This document shows positions 29,867-37,131 of a stretch of 43,430 bases of DNA, one piece after another (position 1 is the stretch's first letter; each line of letters opens with the position of its first letter). This DNA comes from a virus. The notes under the pieces are model-generated. The model was given only the letters and a program-made list of their open reading frames with translations, made no database searches and was not told where the DNA came from. The DNA is taken from positions 1-43,430 of IMG/VR virus record IMGVR_UViG_3300046796_000431, one strand, 5' to 3'. Position numbers and translations under genes: made by a program.

Positions 29867-30048
29867 GCGACGAACCGCAGGTAGAGGGTGAGGGTGATCG
29901 GGGCGACCACCACCGTGACCGACAGGCCGACGTACGCGACCGACAGGCCGACGGTGGTGCCGTTGCCCTGGCCCGAGCCGCCCGATTTCTTGACCTTCTT
30001 TTTGCGGGGGCGCATCCCCGGCATGTCGTTGGTCCACTCGTTCGGCAT
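29863..30048 (-). CDS. Small membrane protein, 61 aa
   Basis: 61 aa from ATG at 30048. N-terminal 30 residues are basic and Gly/Lys-rich (RPRKKKVKKSGGSGQGNG), followed by a long hydrophobic stretch (VGLSVAYVGLSVTVVVAPIT). Coupled to dUTPase upstream (TGATG) and to the next gene downstream. Function unknown. Confidence 0.6.
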   Translation of the reverse strand: MPNEWTNDMPGMRPRKKKVKKSGGSGQGNGTTVGLSVAYVGLSVTVVVAPITLTLYLRFVA

Positions 30049-30962
30049 CAGCGACCACTGCTTCCGTAGCCGTTGTGACCGCGCTCCGCCGGAGGCAGGT
30101 CGTCGACGTGTTCGAGCTGGCCGGTCCAGGCGGGCAGCAGCACGAACTGGGCGAGCCGGTCGCCAGCCTCGAACTGGACCGGGGTGTTGCTGCGGTTCTC
30201 GATCCCGACCATCAGCTCACCTCGATAACCGTGGTCGATGACCGCCTGCCGGACGTCACACCGATAGTTCGCCCAGGTCGACGAGCGTCCGGTGATCAGC
30301 CCGAACATGCCGTCGGGGATGGCGACGTGGACACCGGTGCTGACCAGGCTGTACTGCCCCGGCTCGATGTACGCCGGTTCGGAGATGCGCAGGTCGAGTC
30401 CGGCGTCGCCTTGGTACTTGCCGGGTTGCAGGTTCGCTGCCGCCCCTGCGACCAACAGCGGTCCCGGCTGGATCAGCTCCAGTTTTGCCGTCGGCTCTTC
30501 GGGGAAGTAGAGCGGCATCGGCACGACCGGGGGGCGTCCGTTCGGGGACAGCCGCGCCAGCAGCTCCGTCGGCTCGGGGAAGTTGAAATCGTCGTCGATG
30601 GTGTAGACCGTCGCACCGAGTTCGGCCCAGGCAGCGAGCTGGACGGAGCCAGCGATGTCGGTAAAGATCACGACGGGCTTACCGGCACGGAGAGCGAATG
30701 CGATCTCGGTGGGGGTGCCCAGGGTCGCGACGTGGCGGGGCAGGACCGCGACCAGGCTGTCAGCCAGGTAGATCGCCGTGTTGTTCAGGTTGTTGATGTA
30801 CCGGGCGTGCCCGGCGTCGTTGGTGTTGGCGACGTAAGCCATCCCGGGGCGGAACCCGCCGATCCCAGCCCTGACCAGCAGGGCGTTGAGGTCACCCAGG
30901 AACGAGCCGAGCCAACTGGACTCGCCAGCCTGGTCGATCGGGTGAGCGATGTAAGCGAACAA
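30048..30962 (-). CDS. dut: dUTPase fused to deoxyribosyltransferase-like domain
   Basis: 304 aa from TTG at 30962 (aaggag upstream). Residues 1-125 resemble the nucleoside 2-deoxyribosyltransferase fold: FAYIAHPID at the N-terminus, ADSLVAVLP and TLGTPTEIAFALRAGKPVVIF with a candidate nucleophile Glu. Residues 165-304 are a trimeric dUTPase with all five motifs: GDAGLDLRI, TGRSSTW, AVIDHGYRGEL, GDRLAQFVL and RGHNGYGSSGR. It lowers dUTP and supplies dUMP; the first domain may exchange deoxyribose between bases. Same operon as PurZ. Confidence 0.85.
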   Translation of the reverse strand: MFAYIAHPIDQAGESSWLGSFLGDLNALLVRAGIGGFRPGMAYVANTNDAGHARYINNLNNTAIYLADSLVAVLPRHVATLGTPTEIAFALRAGKPVVIFTDIAGSVQLAAWAELGATVYTIDDDFNFPEPTELLARLSPNGRPPVVPMPLYFPEEPTAKLELIQPGPLLVAGAAANLQPGKYQGDAGLDLRISEPAYIEPGQYSLVSTGVHVAIPDGMFGLITGRSSTWANYRCDVRQAVIDHGYRGELMVGIENRSNTPVQFEAGDRLAQFVLLPAWTGQLEHVDDLPPAERGHNGYGSSGR

Positions 30963-30981
30963 TGGTGCTCCTTGGGTTGGA

Positions 30982-31011
30982 GGCCGCCCGTTTCACGTGA
31001 AACGGGCGGCC
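30982..31011. repeat. parS-like site in a second perfect 30-bp palindrome
   Basis: Core GTTTCACGTGAAAC at 30990-31003, inside a perfect 30-bp palindrome whose outer arms differ in sequence from those at 26786. It lies between the 152-aa gene and dUTPase on the minus strand. As RNA it would form a strong hairpin within the operon. Confidence 0.75.
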
Positions 31012-31017
31012 GGTTGG

Positions 31018-31476
31018 TCAGGCTTGCGGGTTGTCGCGGATCGGTCGGGTGAGGTCGACGATCTTGCTCGGGTCGAGCAGCACCTCGATGTGGGGCGCAG
31101 GGGTGTTCACGTGGATGACCAGCGGGGCATCCTTGGCCAGGTCATCCTGCGGCTGGACTCGCGGCGGGGCGAACGGGTCGGTATAACCGAAGAACGGGTC
31201 GAGGTACTCGAACGCCGTGCCCAGCCATCCATCGCGGAAGGTGATGTCCGCGTAGTCGACCCACTGCCGGTTGCGCTCACCGCCGTGCTGGCGGATCCGC
31301 ACCGACCCGTGCAGGTAGCCGAAACTGATGACCAGGTCGCCCCCGTTCAGCTGCAGTTCTTCCGGCCGACCCGGCACGGTGTGTAGCTTGTACCGGGCGA
31401 TGCACTTCCCCTTGAGCATGGCCATCAGTCCGGCAGGGGAGCGCTTCACGGTCACGGTCATGAGAGTGTCGGTCAT
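31018..31476 (-). CDS. Hypothetical protein in the PurZ operon, 152 aa
   Basis: 152 aa, beta-rich (LMTVTVKRSPAGLMAML, ARYKLHTVPGRPEELQLNGG, DLVISFGYLHGSVRIRQHGG) followed by acidic and Pro-rich segments (DPFFGYTDPFAPPRVQPQDD, LVIHVNTPAPHIEVLLDP). Not recognised. Placement between the MazG-like gene and dUTPase suggests a role linked to nucleotide or DNA modification, but no catalytic motif is visible. Confidence 0.6.
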   Translation of the reverse strand: MTDTLMTVTVKRSPAGLMAMLKGKCIARYKLHTVPGRPEELQLNGGDLVISFGYLHGSVRIRQHGGERNRQWVDYADITFRDGWLGTAFEYLDPFFGYTDPFAPPRVQPQDDLAKDAPLVIHVNTPAPHIEVLLDPSKIVDLTRPIRDNPQA

Positions 31477-31482
31477 GGGTGT

Positions 31483-32166
31483 CTACTCCGTTCCAGGCCA
31501 GGAGCCGAACTCCCGGACTCGTTGCGCCATTCGCACGTAAACGCCGATGTCGAGAAGCGTGTCCTTCGAGACGGGCCGACCCTCCATGATCGCCGACCGC
31601 CAGCGGGCAAACTTGCCTTCGAGGTAGAAGAAGATGCCGAGTTCGGCTGCCTCCTGGTCGTCGACCTCGCGACCGGCCAGCCGGGCGATGTTGCGGCCGA
31701 TGTCGATCAGGTCGGTTGCCCCGTACTCCACAGCCTTGTCGACGGTCTGGTCGATCTCGGCCTCGGCGGTGGTGCGCCACCACTCGGCGAGTTCGATCCG
31801 GCGCGGGTCGGTTGCTCGTTCGGCCTCGTCCATAGACTCGAAGTTCGCCCCGATTTCGGCGAGCAGGCTTTCACCCATTGCCGCCATGCCTGCTGTTCCC
31901 CGCGCCAGATCGGCCTGCTTCGGGCAGTTCGCCCCTGGCGTCTGGTCGCAGGTCCCGTCGCAGAACTGGGCGTGTGCTCCCTTGGGGTTGGTCTCCCACG
32001 GCAGTCGGTTGGCTCGTTCGACTGCCAGCGCTGTGTCGAGTGGCATGCGACCGCCGAACAGGGCCTTGCCGGTGGTCGGGAAGATGACGATCTTGTCGAT
32101 CATCCGGTGGAACGGCAGCCCGGCGAGGGTGCCGGACAGGGGCGAGTGGATGGTGCGCTCGTCCAT
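31483..32166 (-). CDS. MazG/DUF1599-like protein (MazZ candidate)
   Basis: 227 aa. Residues 1-80 are of unclear fold with a Cys cluster (CDGTCDQTPGANC). The C-terminal 110 residues are helical with YGATDLIDIGRNIARL, DDQEAAELGIFFYLEGKFARW and KDTLLDIGVYVRMAQR. This ExxE...DxxD-like acidic pattern fits the all-alpha NTP pyrophosphatase (MazG) superfamily, specifically DUF1599. In Z-phages a MazG-type enzyme (MazZ) turns dGTP into dGMP for PurZ. Directly downstream of and coupled to purZ (TGATG). Confidence 0.6.
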   Translation of the reverse strand: MDERTIHSPLSGTLAGLPFHRMIDKIVIFPTTGKALFGGRMPLDTALAVERANRLPWETNPKGAHAQFCDGTCDQTPGANCPKQADLARGTAGMAAMGESLLAEIGANFESMDEAERATDPRRIELAEWWRTTAEAEIDQTVDKAVEYGATDLIDIGRNIARLAGREVDDQEAAELGIFFYLEGKFARWRSAIMEGRPVSKDTLLDIGVYVRMAQRVREFGSWPGTE

Positions 32167-33194
32167 CAGACCTCCGTGACAGTGTTGGGACCGGTGCCGA
32201 CCAGCTCGATGTCGGCACCGATGATACCCTCGACCTCGTCCAGGTACTTCAGGACCTCGTCGTCGAGATCGGTCCGGTCGCGCTGGTTCGGATAGAGCTG
32301 GTCGACCATGGTGACGGCGACGCGGACGTTCGGGTGATACGAGCCCCCGCCGTTGGCCCGAACCGCAGCGGCGACGAGGTCCCAGTCGGGCTCGCCGACC
32401 CTGCGGATCTTCTTGGTGACGGTGGTGTATTCCAGGGGAAGGCCCAGATCCTCCCAGGTCGTCTCGCCCCTAAGCGGCCCCGAGTTGCCCGCGACCCGGA
32501 TCGGATAGACCCGCGCCACGACGATCACGCTGAACTCGGTGATCCACTCGTCCCACGGCGAGATACCCGCCATCGCCAGGAAGTCGACCGCCCGGCAGTC
32601 GGACGAGGTCACCTGCGGGTAGAATCCGGTGTGGAGGCCGAGCCCGTAGCCCTGGGTCCCCTCGATCACGACGTGGCGGGTGTCGTCCAGCTCGAACTGC
32701 CCCGGAGGGGACATCAGGTCAGAGAGGGCACCAACTGCGCTGATCGTGTCGGCGCGGCGCATGATCCGATCGGCCCGAGCACCCCCGACGCCCTTGCACG
32801 TCGACCCGATCGTGTTGACGAGACCGAGCAGGTTCTCGGCCTCCTTGTGGCGCTGGGTGAGGATCGTTGCGGACGGGTGGATCGTCAGCCGCCCGTAGAT
32901 CTGGTGCCCGTGCGACTCGGCGAGCAAGATCTCTTCGAGCAGCACGTCGATGTCGATCTCGGAACCGGCCGCGATGTGCAGCTGGCAGACGTCCGACACC
33001 ACGGCAGCGACCGGCAGAGCACGCAGCTTGAACTCGACCCCGTTCGAGTCGTAGGCGGTGTGTCCCGCGTTCGGCCCGGCAACGCGGATCGCGACGTCGC
33101 GTTCGCTGGTCTGGGATCGACCGAGGTGGGCGCAGATCGCGCCCTTTCCTTCGCTGCCGAACTGGCCCCCCACGACCACGGTCAATTTCGCCAT
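32166..33194 (-). CDS. purZ: PurZ, 2-aminoadenine pathway synthetase
   Basis: 342 aa from ATG at 33194 (aggagg upstream). PurA-family GTP/ATP-dependent ligase: VVGGQFGSEGKGA (residues 7-19), RVAGPNAGHTAY, EGTQGYGLGLHTGFYPQVTSSD and EYTTVTKKIRRVGE. In PurA the loop reads GDEGKG with the catalytic Asp; here it is Ser14 (GSEGKG), the change that defines PurZ, which joins aspartate to dGMP. It is shorter than PurA (about 430 aa), as usual for PurZ. Transcribed divergently from purB. Confidence 0.9.
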   Translation of the reverse strand: MAKLTVVVGGQFGSEGKGAICAHLGRSQTSERDVAIRVAGPNAGHTAYDSNGVEFKLRALPVAAVVSDVCQLHIAAGSEIDIDVLLEEILLAESHGHQIYGRLTIHPSATILTQRHKEAENLLGLVNTIGSTCKGVGGARADRIMRRADTISAVGALSDLMSPPGQFELDDTRHVVIEGTQGYGLGLHTGFYPQVTSSDCRAVDFLAMAGISPWDEWITEFSVIVVARVYPIRVAGNSGPLRGETTWEDLGLPLEYTTVTKKIRRVGEPDWDLVAAAVRANGGGSYHPNVRVAVTMVDQLYPNQRDRTDLDDEVLKYLDEVEGIIGADIELVGTGPNTVTEV

Positions 33195-33239
33195 GCAATT
33201 CCCTCCTCGGTGGACGGCCGGACAACCCGGGCCGCTGAG

Positions 33240-33312
33240 ACAATACCATACCAGGCCGCTTGGTGTGGCGTCAAGAGCGGTCTTGACTACGGGGCAAGCC
33301 GTGTGGTCCAAT
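33240..33312. promoter_or_regulatory. Divergent purZ/purB promoters with dyads
   Basis: Back-to-back -35 boxes form the perfect inverted repeat GTCAAGA-gcgg-TCTTGAC (33270-33287). Leftward: TTGACG (33269-33274), 18 bp, TATGGT (33245-33250). Rightward: TTGACT (33283-33288), 17-18 bp, a weak TCCAAT (33307-33312). Each side also has CTTG-N9-CAAG (33259-33275 minus; 33282-33298 plus). purB has no ribosome binding site and its ATG lies 8 bases after TCCAAT, so it may be leaderless. Confidence 0.7.
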
Positions 33313-33319
33313 CTACGCT

Positions 33320-34534
33320 ATGATCCCACGGTATAGGCATCCTACGGTCGAGTCGGAGTTCTCCGACCTCGGCACGTATCTGAACTGGCTGGAGGTCGAG
33401 CGGGTCACCCTCGCCGTCCAGATGCAACACGGTGTCGTGCCGACCAACGACCTGACCCGGGCGTTGGAGACGGCGTTGGCTCGGGTGGCGCTCTACTCGG
33501 ACGAGCACATCGCCGAGATCAAGACGTTGGAGCTGCAAACCGGTCATGACGTCGCGGCGTTCCTCGGCTGGCTGCGGGCACGCGTACCGCACGGTCAGTG
33601 GGTGCACTTCGGCCTGACCTCGTCTGACGTCGTGGACACCGGGCAGGCCATGCACTTCCGAGCGCTCGGTAAGCCGCTACACGACGAGCTGATCAAACTG
33701 GCGGGCCTGCTGTCCAAGTCGATCAAAAACGACCTGCCCGTGCTGGGCAAGACCCACGGACAGGCGGCCGAGCCAACGTCGATGCGTGTCCGGTCGTGGC
33801 ACTGGCTGTCGACCATCGAGACACCGCTGCTGGTCCTGTCCGACATGACCAAACGGATGTGCGTCTGCAAGCTGTCCGGGCCGGTCGGCACGTTCGCCCA
33901 CAACCCGCCGGAGGTCGAGCGGGAGGTGGCCCGTCGACTCGGCCTAATCCCGCAAGGAGCGGGGGCAAGCCAGATCGTACCGCGCACCCCGCTTGCGTTG
34001 TGGGCAGCCGCTGCCAGCACCCTGCTCGGTGCGTACGCCAAGATCGCGATGGACCTGCGGCTCATGAACCTCGACGGCGAGGTCTATTGGCCACGCAAAC
34101 CCAGTCACGTCGCCTCGTCGGCGATGGCGCACAAGAACAACCCGATCGAGGCCGAGCAGATGTCGGGTTTCTACCGGATCTCGCAGGGCTACGCGACGAT
34201 GTTGCAGCCGATGGAGCTGTGGCTTGAGCGGGACATCTCGCACTCGTCGGTCGAGCGGGTCGCCGTGCCGGACCTGTGGCACATCCTGATGACCGCGACC
34301 CAGCGGATGTACCGGATCTTGGAGTCGATGAGCGTCCGGCCGCTGATCACCTCGTACAACCTCGCCGAGAACAGCAACGCTGCCTGGTGCCACAAGGTCA
34401 CGCTTGAAGCGATTCGGGGCGGCATGTCGTGGCTGGGTGCGCGCGAGTACGCCCGAGAGTACGACACCGAGCCGTATGACGTCGACGGCGACGCCAAGCG
34501 GTTCTCGGCCAACTTCCCGAAGGGCAAGGAATGA
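33320..34534 (+). CDS. purB: Adenylosuccinate lyase (PurB)
   Basis: 404 aa, fumarase/aspartase superfamily. Active-site features are TGHDVAAF (His76), WVHFGLTSSDVVDT (His96, Ser101-Asp103), GKTHGQAAEPTS (His146, the general acid) and the signature loop SSAMAHKNNP (Ser266/267) with catalytic Ser. The enzyme removes fumarate from succinyl-aminopurine nucleotides, the step after PurZ (or PurA). Complete and of near-usual length (host enzymes about 430-475 aa). No ribosome binding site before the ATG. Confidence 0.92.
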   Translation: MIPRYRHPTVESEFSDLGTYLNWLEVERVTLAVQMQHGVVPTNDLTRALETALARVALYSDEHIAEIKTLELQTGHDVAAFLGWLRARVPHGQWVHFGLTSSDVVDTGQAMHFRALGKPLHDELIKLAGLLSKSIKNDLPVLGKTHGQAAEPTSMRVRSWHWLSTIETPLLVLSDMTKRMCVCKLSGPVGTFAHNPPEVEREVARRLGLIPQGAGASQIVPRTPLALWAAAASTLLGAYAKIAMDLRLMNLDGEVYWPRKPSHVASSAMAHKNNPIEAEQMSGFYRISQGYATMLQPMELWLERDISHSSVERVAVPDLWHILMTATQRMYRILESMSVRPLITSYNLAENSNAAWCHKVTLEAIRGGMSWLGAREYAREYDTEPYDVDGDAKRFSANFPKGKE

Positions 34535-34887
34535 ACCACATCGAATTCCGCAGGCAGGTCCTCGGCGGGCAGCTCGACACCGATGACGGCGGTAAGCGGT
34601 CCGCTGCCCGGTACGCCGCGCGATCGGCCATGCAGCAGTTCTTGGATCTAAGTGCGCCCAGCCTGCGGCGGTGGGCCGACGCGTGGCAACACGCCAGCTT
34701 TGTTAACGCCTACACGCTAGAGGATATGGCTGTAGTCGGTGAAGTGTCGGCTTCCCTCTGTCATGCTGCGTACAACCTTCCTAACATGGGACGGATCGTG
34801 TCTACCCGCCTACAGCAGAGCGAGTCGTGGCGGACGGAGCACGGTATCGTGACGCCTGGACCTCGGCGGGTGCGGGTGGAGCGGTGA
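34531..34887 (+). CDS. Hypothetical protein, 118 aa
   Basis: 118 aa, helical (EFRRQVLGGQLDTDDGG, RYAARSAMQQFLDLSAPSLRRW), basic at the C-terminus (PGPRRVRVER). The ATG overlaps the purB stop (ATGA) and it ends in a GTGA overlap with the HTH gene, so all three genes are translationally coupled. Not recognised. Confidence 0.6.
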   Translation: MNHIEFRRQVLGGQLDTDDGGKRSAARYAARSAMQQFLDLSAPSLRRWADAWQHASFVNAYTLEDMAVVGEVSASLCHAAYNLPNMGRIVSTRLQQSESWRTEHGIVTPGPRRVRVER

Positions 34888-35123
34888 ACGGCGCTGAGAT
34901 GGCCGAGATCGTCGGCTGTTCCGAGGCGACCATCAGTCGGCTACGGTCGGGCGATCGGACGCCGAGTGTTAGGCTGATGCAGGAGATCCGGCGGGTGCTG
35001 TCGTGGTCGCTTGACGAGCAGGCGGCAGCGATCGAGCGAGGCGACTTCGGCGCGCTGTTCACCGGTAAGATGGACCGACGGCGGGTGCGACGTCGGCATC
35101 GCCGGGGGCGGGTGCTGGGGTGA
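34884..35123 (+). CDS. Small XRE-type HTH protein
   Basis: 79 aa from GTG at 34884, ggtggag upstream. Helix-turn-helix at about residues 4-32: MAEIVGCSEATISRLRSGDRTPS, the Cro/C1-type pattern, then VRLMQEIRRVLSW and a very basic tail (DRRRVRRRHRRGRVLG). It likely binds a DNA operator; the CTTG-N9-CAAG dyads at the four right-arm promoters are candidate targets. It is in the purB operon. Confidence 0.78.
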   Translation: MNGAEMAEIVGCSEATISRLRSGDRTPSVRLMQEIRRVLSWSLDEQAAAIERGDFGALFTGKMDRRRVRRRHRRGRVLG

Positions 35124-35308
35124 GGGACGCTGAAGGCCTGCCCGTCGATTTCCAGCCGTATGCGCCTTGCGGGGCGTGTGGTGCGCTGGTCCCGGCGTCG
35201 ACAGGTTGCCAGCATTGGCCACGTGGCGAGCAGACCAAGGTGGGCAAACCCGGTCGGGTGCCTGGCCGCTCGCCTGGGGCCTTGACGCCAGAGCAAACGG
35301 TAGGATAG
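35120..35308 (+). CDS. Small zinc-ribbon-like protein, 62 aa
   Basis: 62 aa from GTG 35120 overlapping the HTH stop. CGACGALV (CxxC) with CQHWPRG downstream may bind zinc. The C-terminus is Pro/Gly/Arg-rich. Function unknown. It ends 40 bases before the helicase gene, its 3' end overlapping that gene's promoter. Confidence 0.5.
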   Translation: MRDAEGLPVDFQPYAPCGACGALVPASTGCQHWPRGEQTKVGKPGRVPGRSPGALTPEQTVG

Positions 35309-35311
35309 AAT
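35281..35311 (+). promoter_or_regulatory. Promoter for the helicase operon
   Basis: TTGACG (35282-35287), 18 bp, TAGAAT (35306-35311), a well-formed primary-sigma promoter. The -35 is overlapped by CTTG-N9-CAAA (35281-35297), a member of the dyad shared with the purZ, purB and SSB promoters. The ribosome binding site is weak (ttggaga) before the ATG at 35348. Confidence 0.75.
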
Positions 35312-35347
35312 GATCCTGTCCCGCCCGATCGTGATTGGAGACCCGCA

Positions 35348-36832
35348 ATGCCGTTGACCGCCCCCGGCGCAGTTGCCGCCCCGAAGTTCGCTCTCACCGG
35401 TGAACAGCAGGCCATTTTGGACGCGAGCCATGACGGACACGAGAAGATCGTGGTCGAGGCCCTGGCTGGCACCGGCAAGACCTCGACCCTCAAGGCGCTC
35501 GCTGCCTCGTACGCCCGCCGACCCGGCGTCTACCTGGCGTTCAACAGCTCCGTCAAACTGGAGGCGGCGGGAGAGTTCCCCGAGTGGGTGCACGTCACCA
35601 CGGCGCACGGGCTCGCCTACCAGGCTATCGGCAAGCAGTATGGGCACCGGCTGCCGGGTAATCACGCGGCAAGCCGGATGGGCGCGCAGGCGATGGCGTC
35701 AAGGATGAAGGTCCGCGCAGCACAGCTCGACTCCGGTACCATCAACCCGGTCGCCCTGACCCGGATGGCGCAAGCGACAGTCAACCAATTCATGAAGACC
35801 GCCGACCCGGAGATCCTGCCAACTCACATCCCCGATCGGGTGCTGGCACACCACTCACCGGCGCAGGTCTCAGCTGCGATCGTTCCTGTCGCCGACAAGA
35901 TCTGGGCGGATCTGCAGTCCAAAACCGGCGCCTTCCGGTTCACGCACGATGCCTACCTGAAAATGTGGCAGCTCGGTTCGCCTCGCCTCCCGTGGGACTA
36001 CATCATGTTCGACGAGGCGCAGGACGCGGACCCGGTGATCAGCGCGGTGGTCGCGGCGCAGGGCGTCCAGAAACACTGGGTCGGTGACCGCAACCAGGCG
36101 ATCTACGGCTGGCGCGGGGCGGTCGACGCAATGAGCAAAGTTGCGGGGGCGGTCCGGCTGCCGCTGACCCAGAGTTGGCGGTTCGGGCAGGGGATCGCCG
36201 ACCTGGCGAACGATTGGCTCAAGATGCTCGGCTCGCAGTATATGTTGCAGGGCAACCCGAACAAGGTGAGCGGGGCGGGCGAGGTCGTCGAGCCGCACGC
36301 GGTCTTGTGTCGGGGCAACGGCACGGCGCTCGGCTGGGTGCTCATGTTCCACGCGGTCGGCATGCCGTGCGCGATCGCTCCTGGGGACAAGAACGCGGGC
36401 AAGGACATCGAGCGGTTCGCGTGGGCAGCGAAAGACCTGATGACGGGACAGGGCACCGACCACCCCGACCTGTGCGGCTTCCAGACCTGGAGCGAGCTGG
36501 TTAAGTACGTCGAGGAAGAGGAAGACACCGACGACTTGAAGCGGCTGGTCGGGATCATCAACCGGGTCGGGATCTCGGCTGTTATCGACGCGGTCCGGGG
36601 GTGCGTCACCAAGGACAAGGCGCGGGTGACGGTGTCGACCAGCCACAAGGCCAAGGGTCTGCAGTGGCCGACGGTCCGGATCGCCGACGACTTCGCCCCG
36701 CCGCTGGACGAGGACGACACCGACAAGGGGCCGGACCGCGAGGCGTGGATGCTTAACTACGTGGCAGTGACCCGAGCTGAGGACACCATCCAGCTCGGCG
36801 GACTCGAAGACCCGAGCCTGTGGGACCGATGA
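35348..36832 (+). CDS. UvrD/Rep-like SF1 helicase
   Basis: 494 aa, superfamily 1 DNA helicase. Walker A is EALAGTGKTS (about residues 37-46), Walker B is MFDEAQDADP (Asp222-Glu223), then VGDRNQAIYGWRGA (motif III), LTQSWRFGQ (motif IV) and STSHKAKGLQWP (motif V) with VTRAED (motif VI). Lacks the long 2B insertions of full UvrD and is rather short, like other phage relatives. It should unwind DNA 3' to 5' and may aid replication together with the primase-polymerase. Confidence 0.9.
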   Translation: MPLTAPGAVAAPKFALTGEQQAILDASHDGHEKIVVEALAGTGKTSTLKALAASYARRPGVYLAFNSSVKLEAAGEFPEWVHVTTAHGLAYQAIGKQYGHRLPGNHAASRMGAQAMASRMKVRAAQLDSGTINPVALTRMAQATVNQFMKTADPEILPTHIPDRVLAHHSPAQVSAAIVPVADKIWADLQSKTGAFRFTHDAYLKMWQLGSPRLPWDYIMFDEAQDADPVISAVVAAQGVQKHWVGDRNQAIYGWRGAVDAMSKVAGAVRLPLTQSWRFGQGIADLANDWLKMLGSQYMLQGNPNKVSGAGEVVEPHAVLCRGNGTALGWVLMFHAVGMPCAIAPGDKNAGKDIERFAWAAKDLMTGQGTDHPDLCGFQTWSELVKYVEEEEDTDDLKRLVGIINRVGISAVIDAVRGCVTKDKARVTVSTSHKAKGLQWPTVRIADDFAPPLDEDDTDKGPDREAWMLNYVAVTRAEDTIQLGGLEDPSLWDR

Positions 36833-36936
36833 GCAAGACCAAACCCAGCTGGTGGGAGCTTCCCGCGTGGATGCTCCCCAGCTGGACCTTCGTTGCATTT
36901 GTTGTTTATACGGCCTGGTGTGCGCGGTGGATCTGA
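36829..36936 (+). CDS. Single-TM microprotein, 35 aa
   Basis: 35 aa from an ATG overlapping the helicase stop. Aromatic-rich: SWWELPAWMLPSWTFVAFVVY then TAWCARWI, a single membrane helix with many Trp. Coupling to the helicase stop supports it. Function unknown. Confidence 0.5.
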   Translation: MSKTKPSWWELPAWMLPSWTFVAFVVYTAWCARWI

Positions 36937-36948
36937 TGGGAGCGCGTT

Positions 36949-37047
36949 ATGGTGTACGATTGGATCGAGCAGAGGTTCGTCATGTTGGGCGCGATCTTCA
37001 TCGTTGGGCAGGCGGTGGTCTTCAGCCTCATCCCTATCTGGATCTGA
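36949..37047 (+). CDS. Single-TM microprotein, 32 aa
   Basis: 32 aa from ATG 36949, gggag upstream. MVYDWIEQRFVMLGAIFIVG then QAVVFSLIPIWI, one membrane helix with an aromatic end. It is the second of two adjacent membrane microproteins after the helicase. Weakly supported by itself, but the pair of ribosome binding site and helix is consistent. Confidence 0.45.
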   Translation: MVYDWIEQRFVMLGAIFIVGQAVVFSLIPIWI

Positions 37048-37131
37048 CGCAGCGTCGGCCCTGGCCGGTAACTCCGGCGGTCGACCCGTGGGAAGGCCAC
37101 CCGCTGTTCCCGAGGTACGAGGAGTACGTAA

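Noticed and set aside
32166-33194. Reading the PurA homologue as a plain adenylosuccinate synthetase
   Set aside because: The GSEGKG loop, short length (342 aa) and placement beside nucleotide-pool genes fit PurZ better; the usual catalytic Asp is missing.
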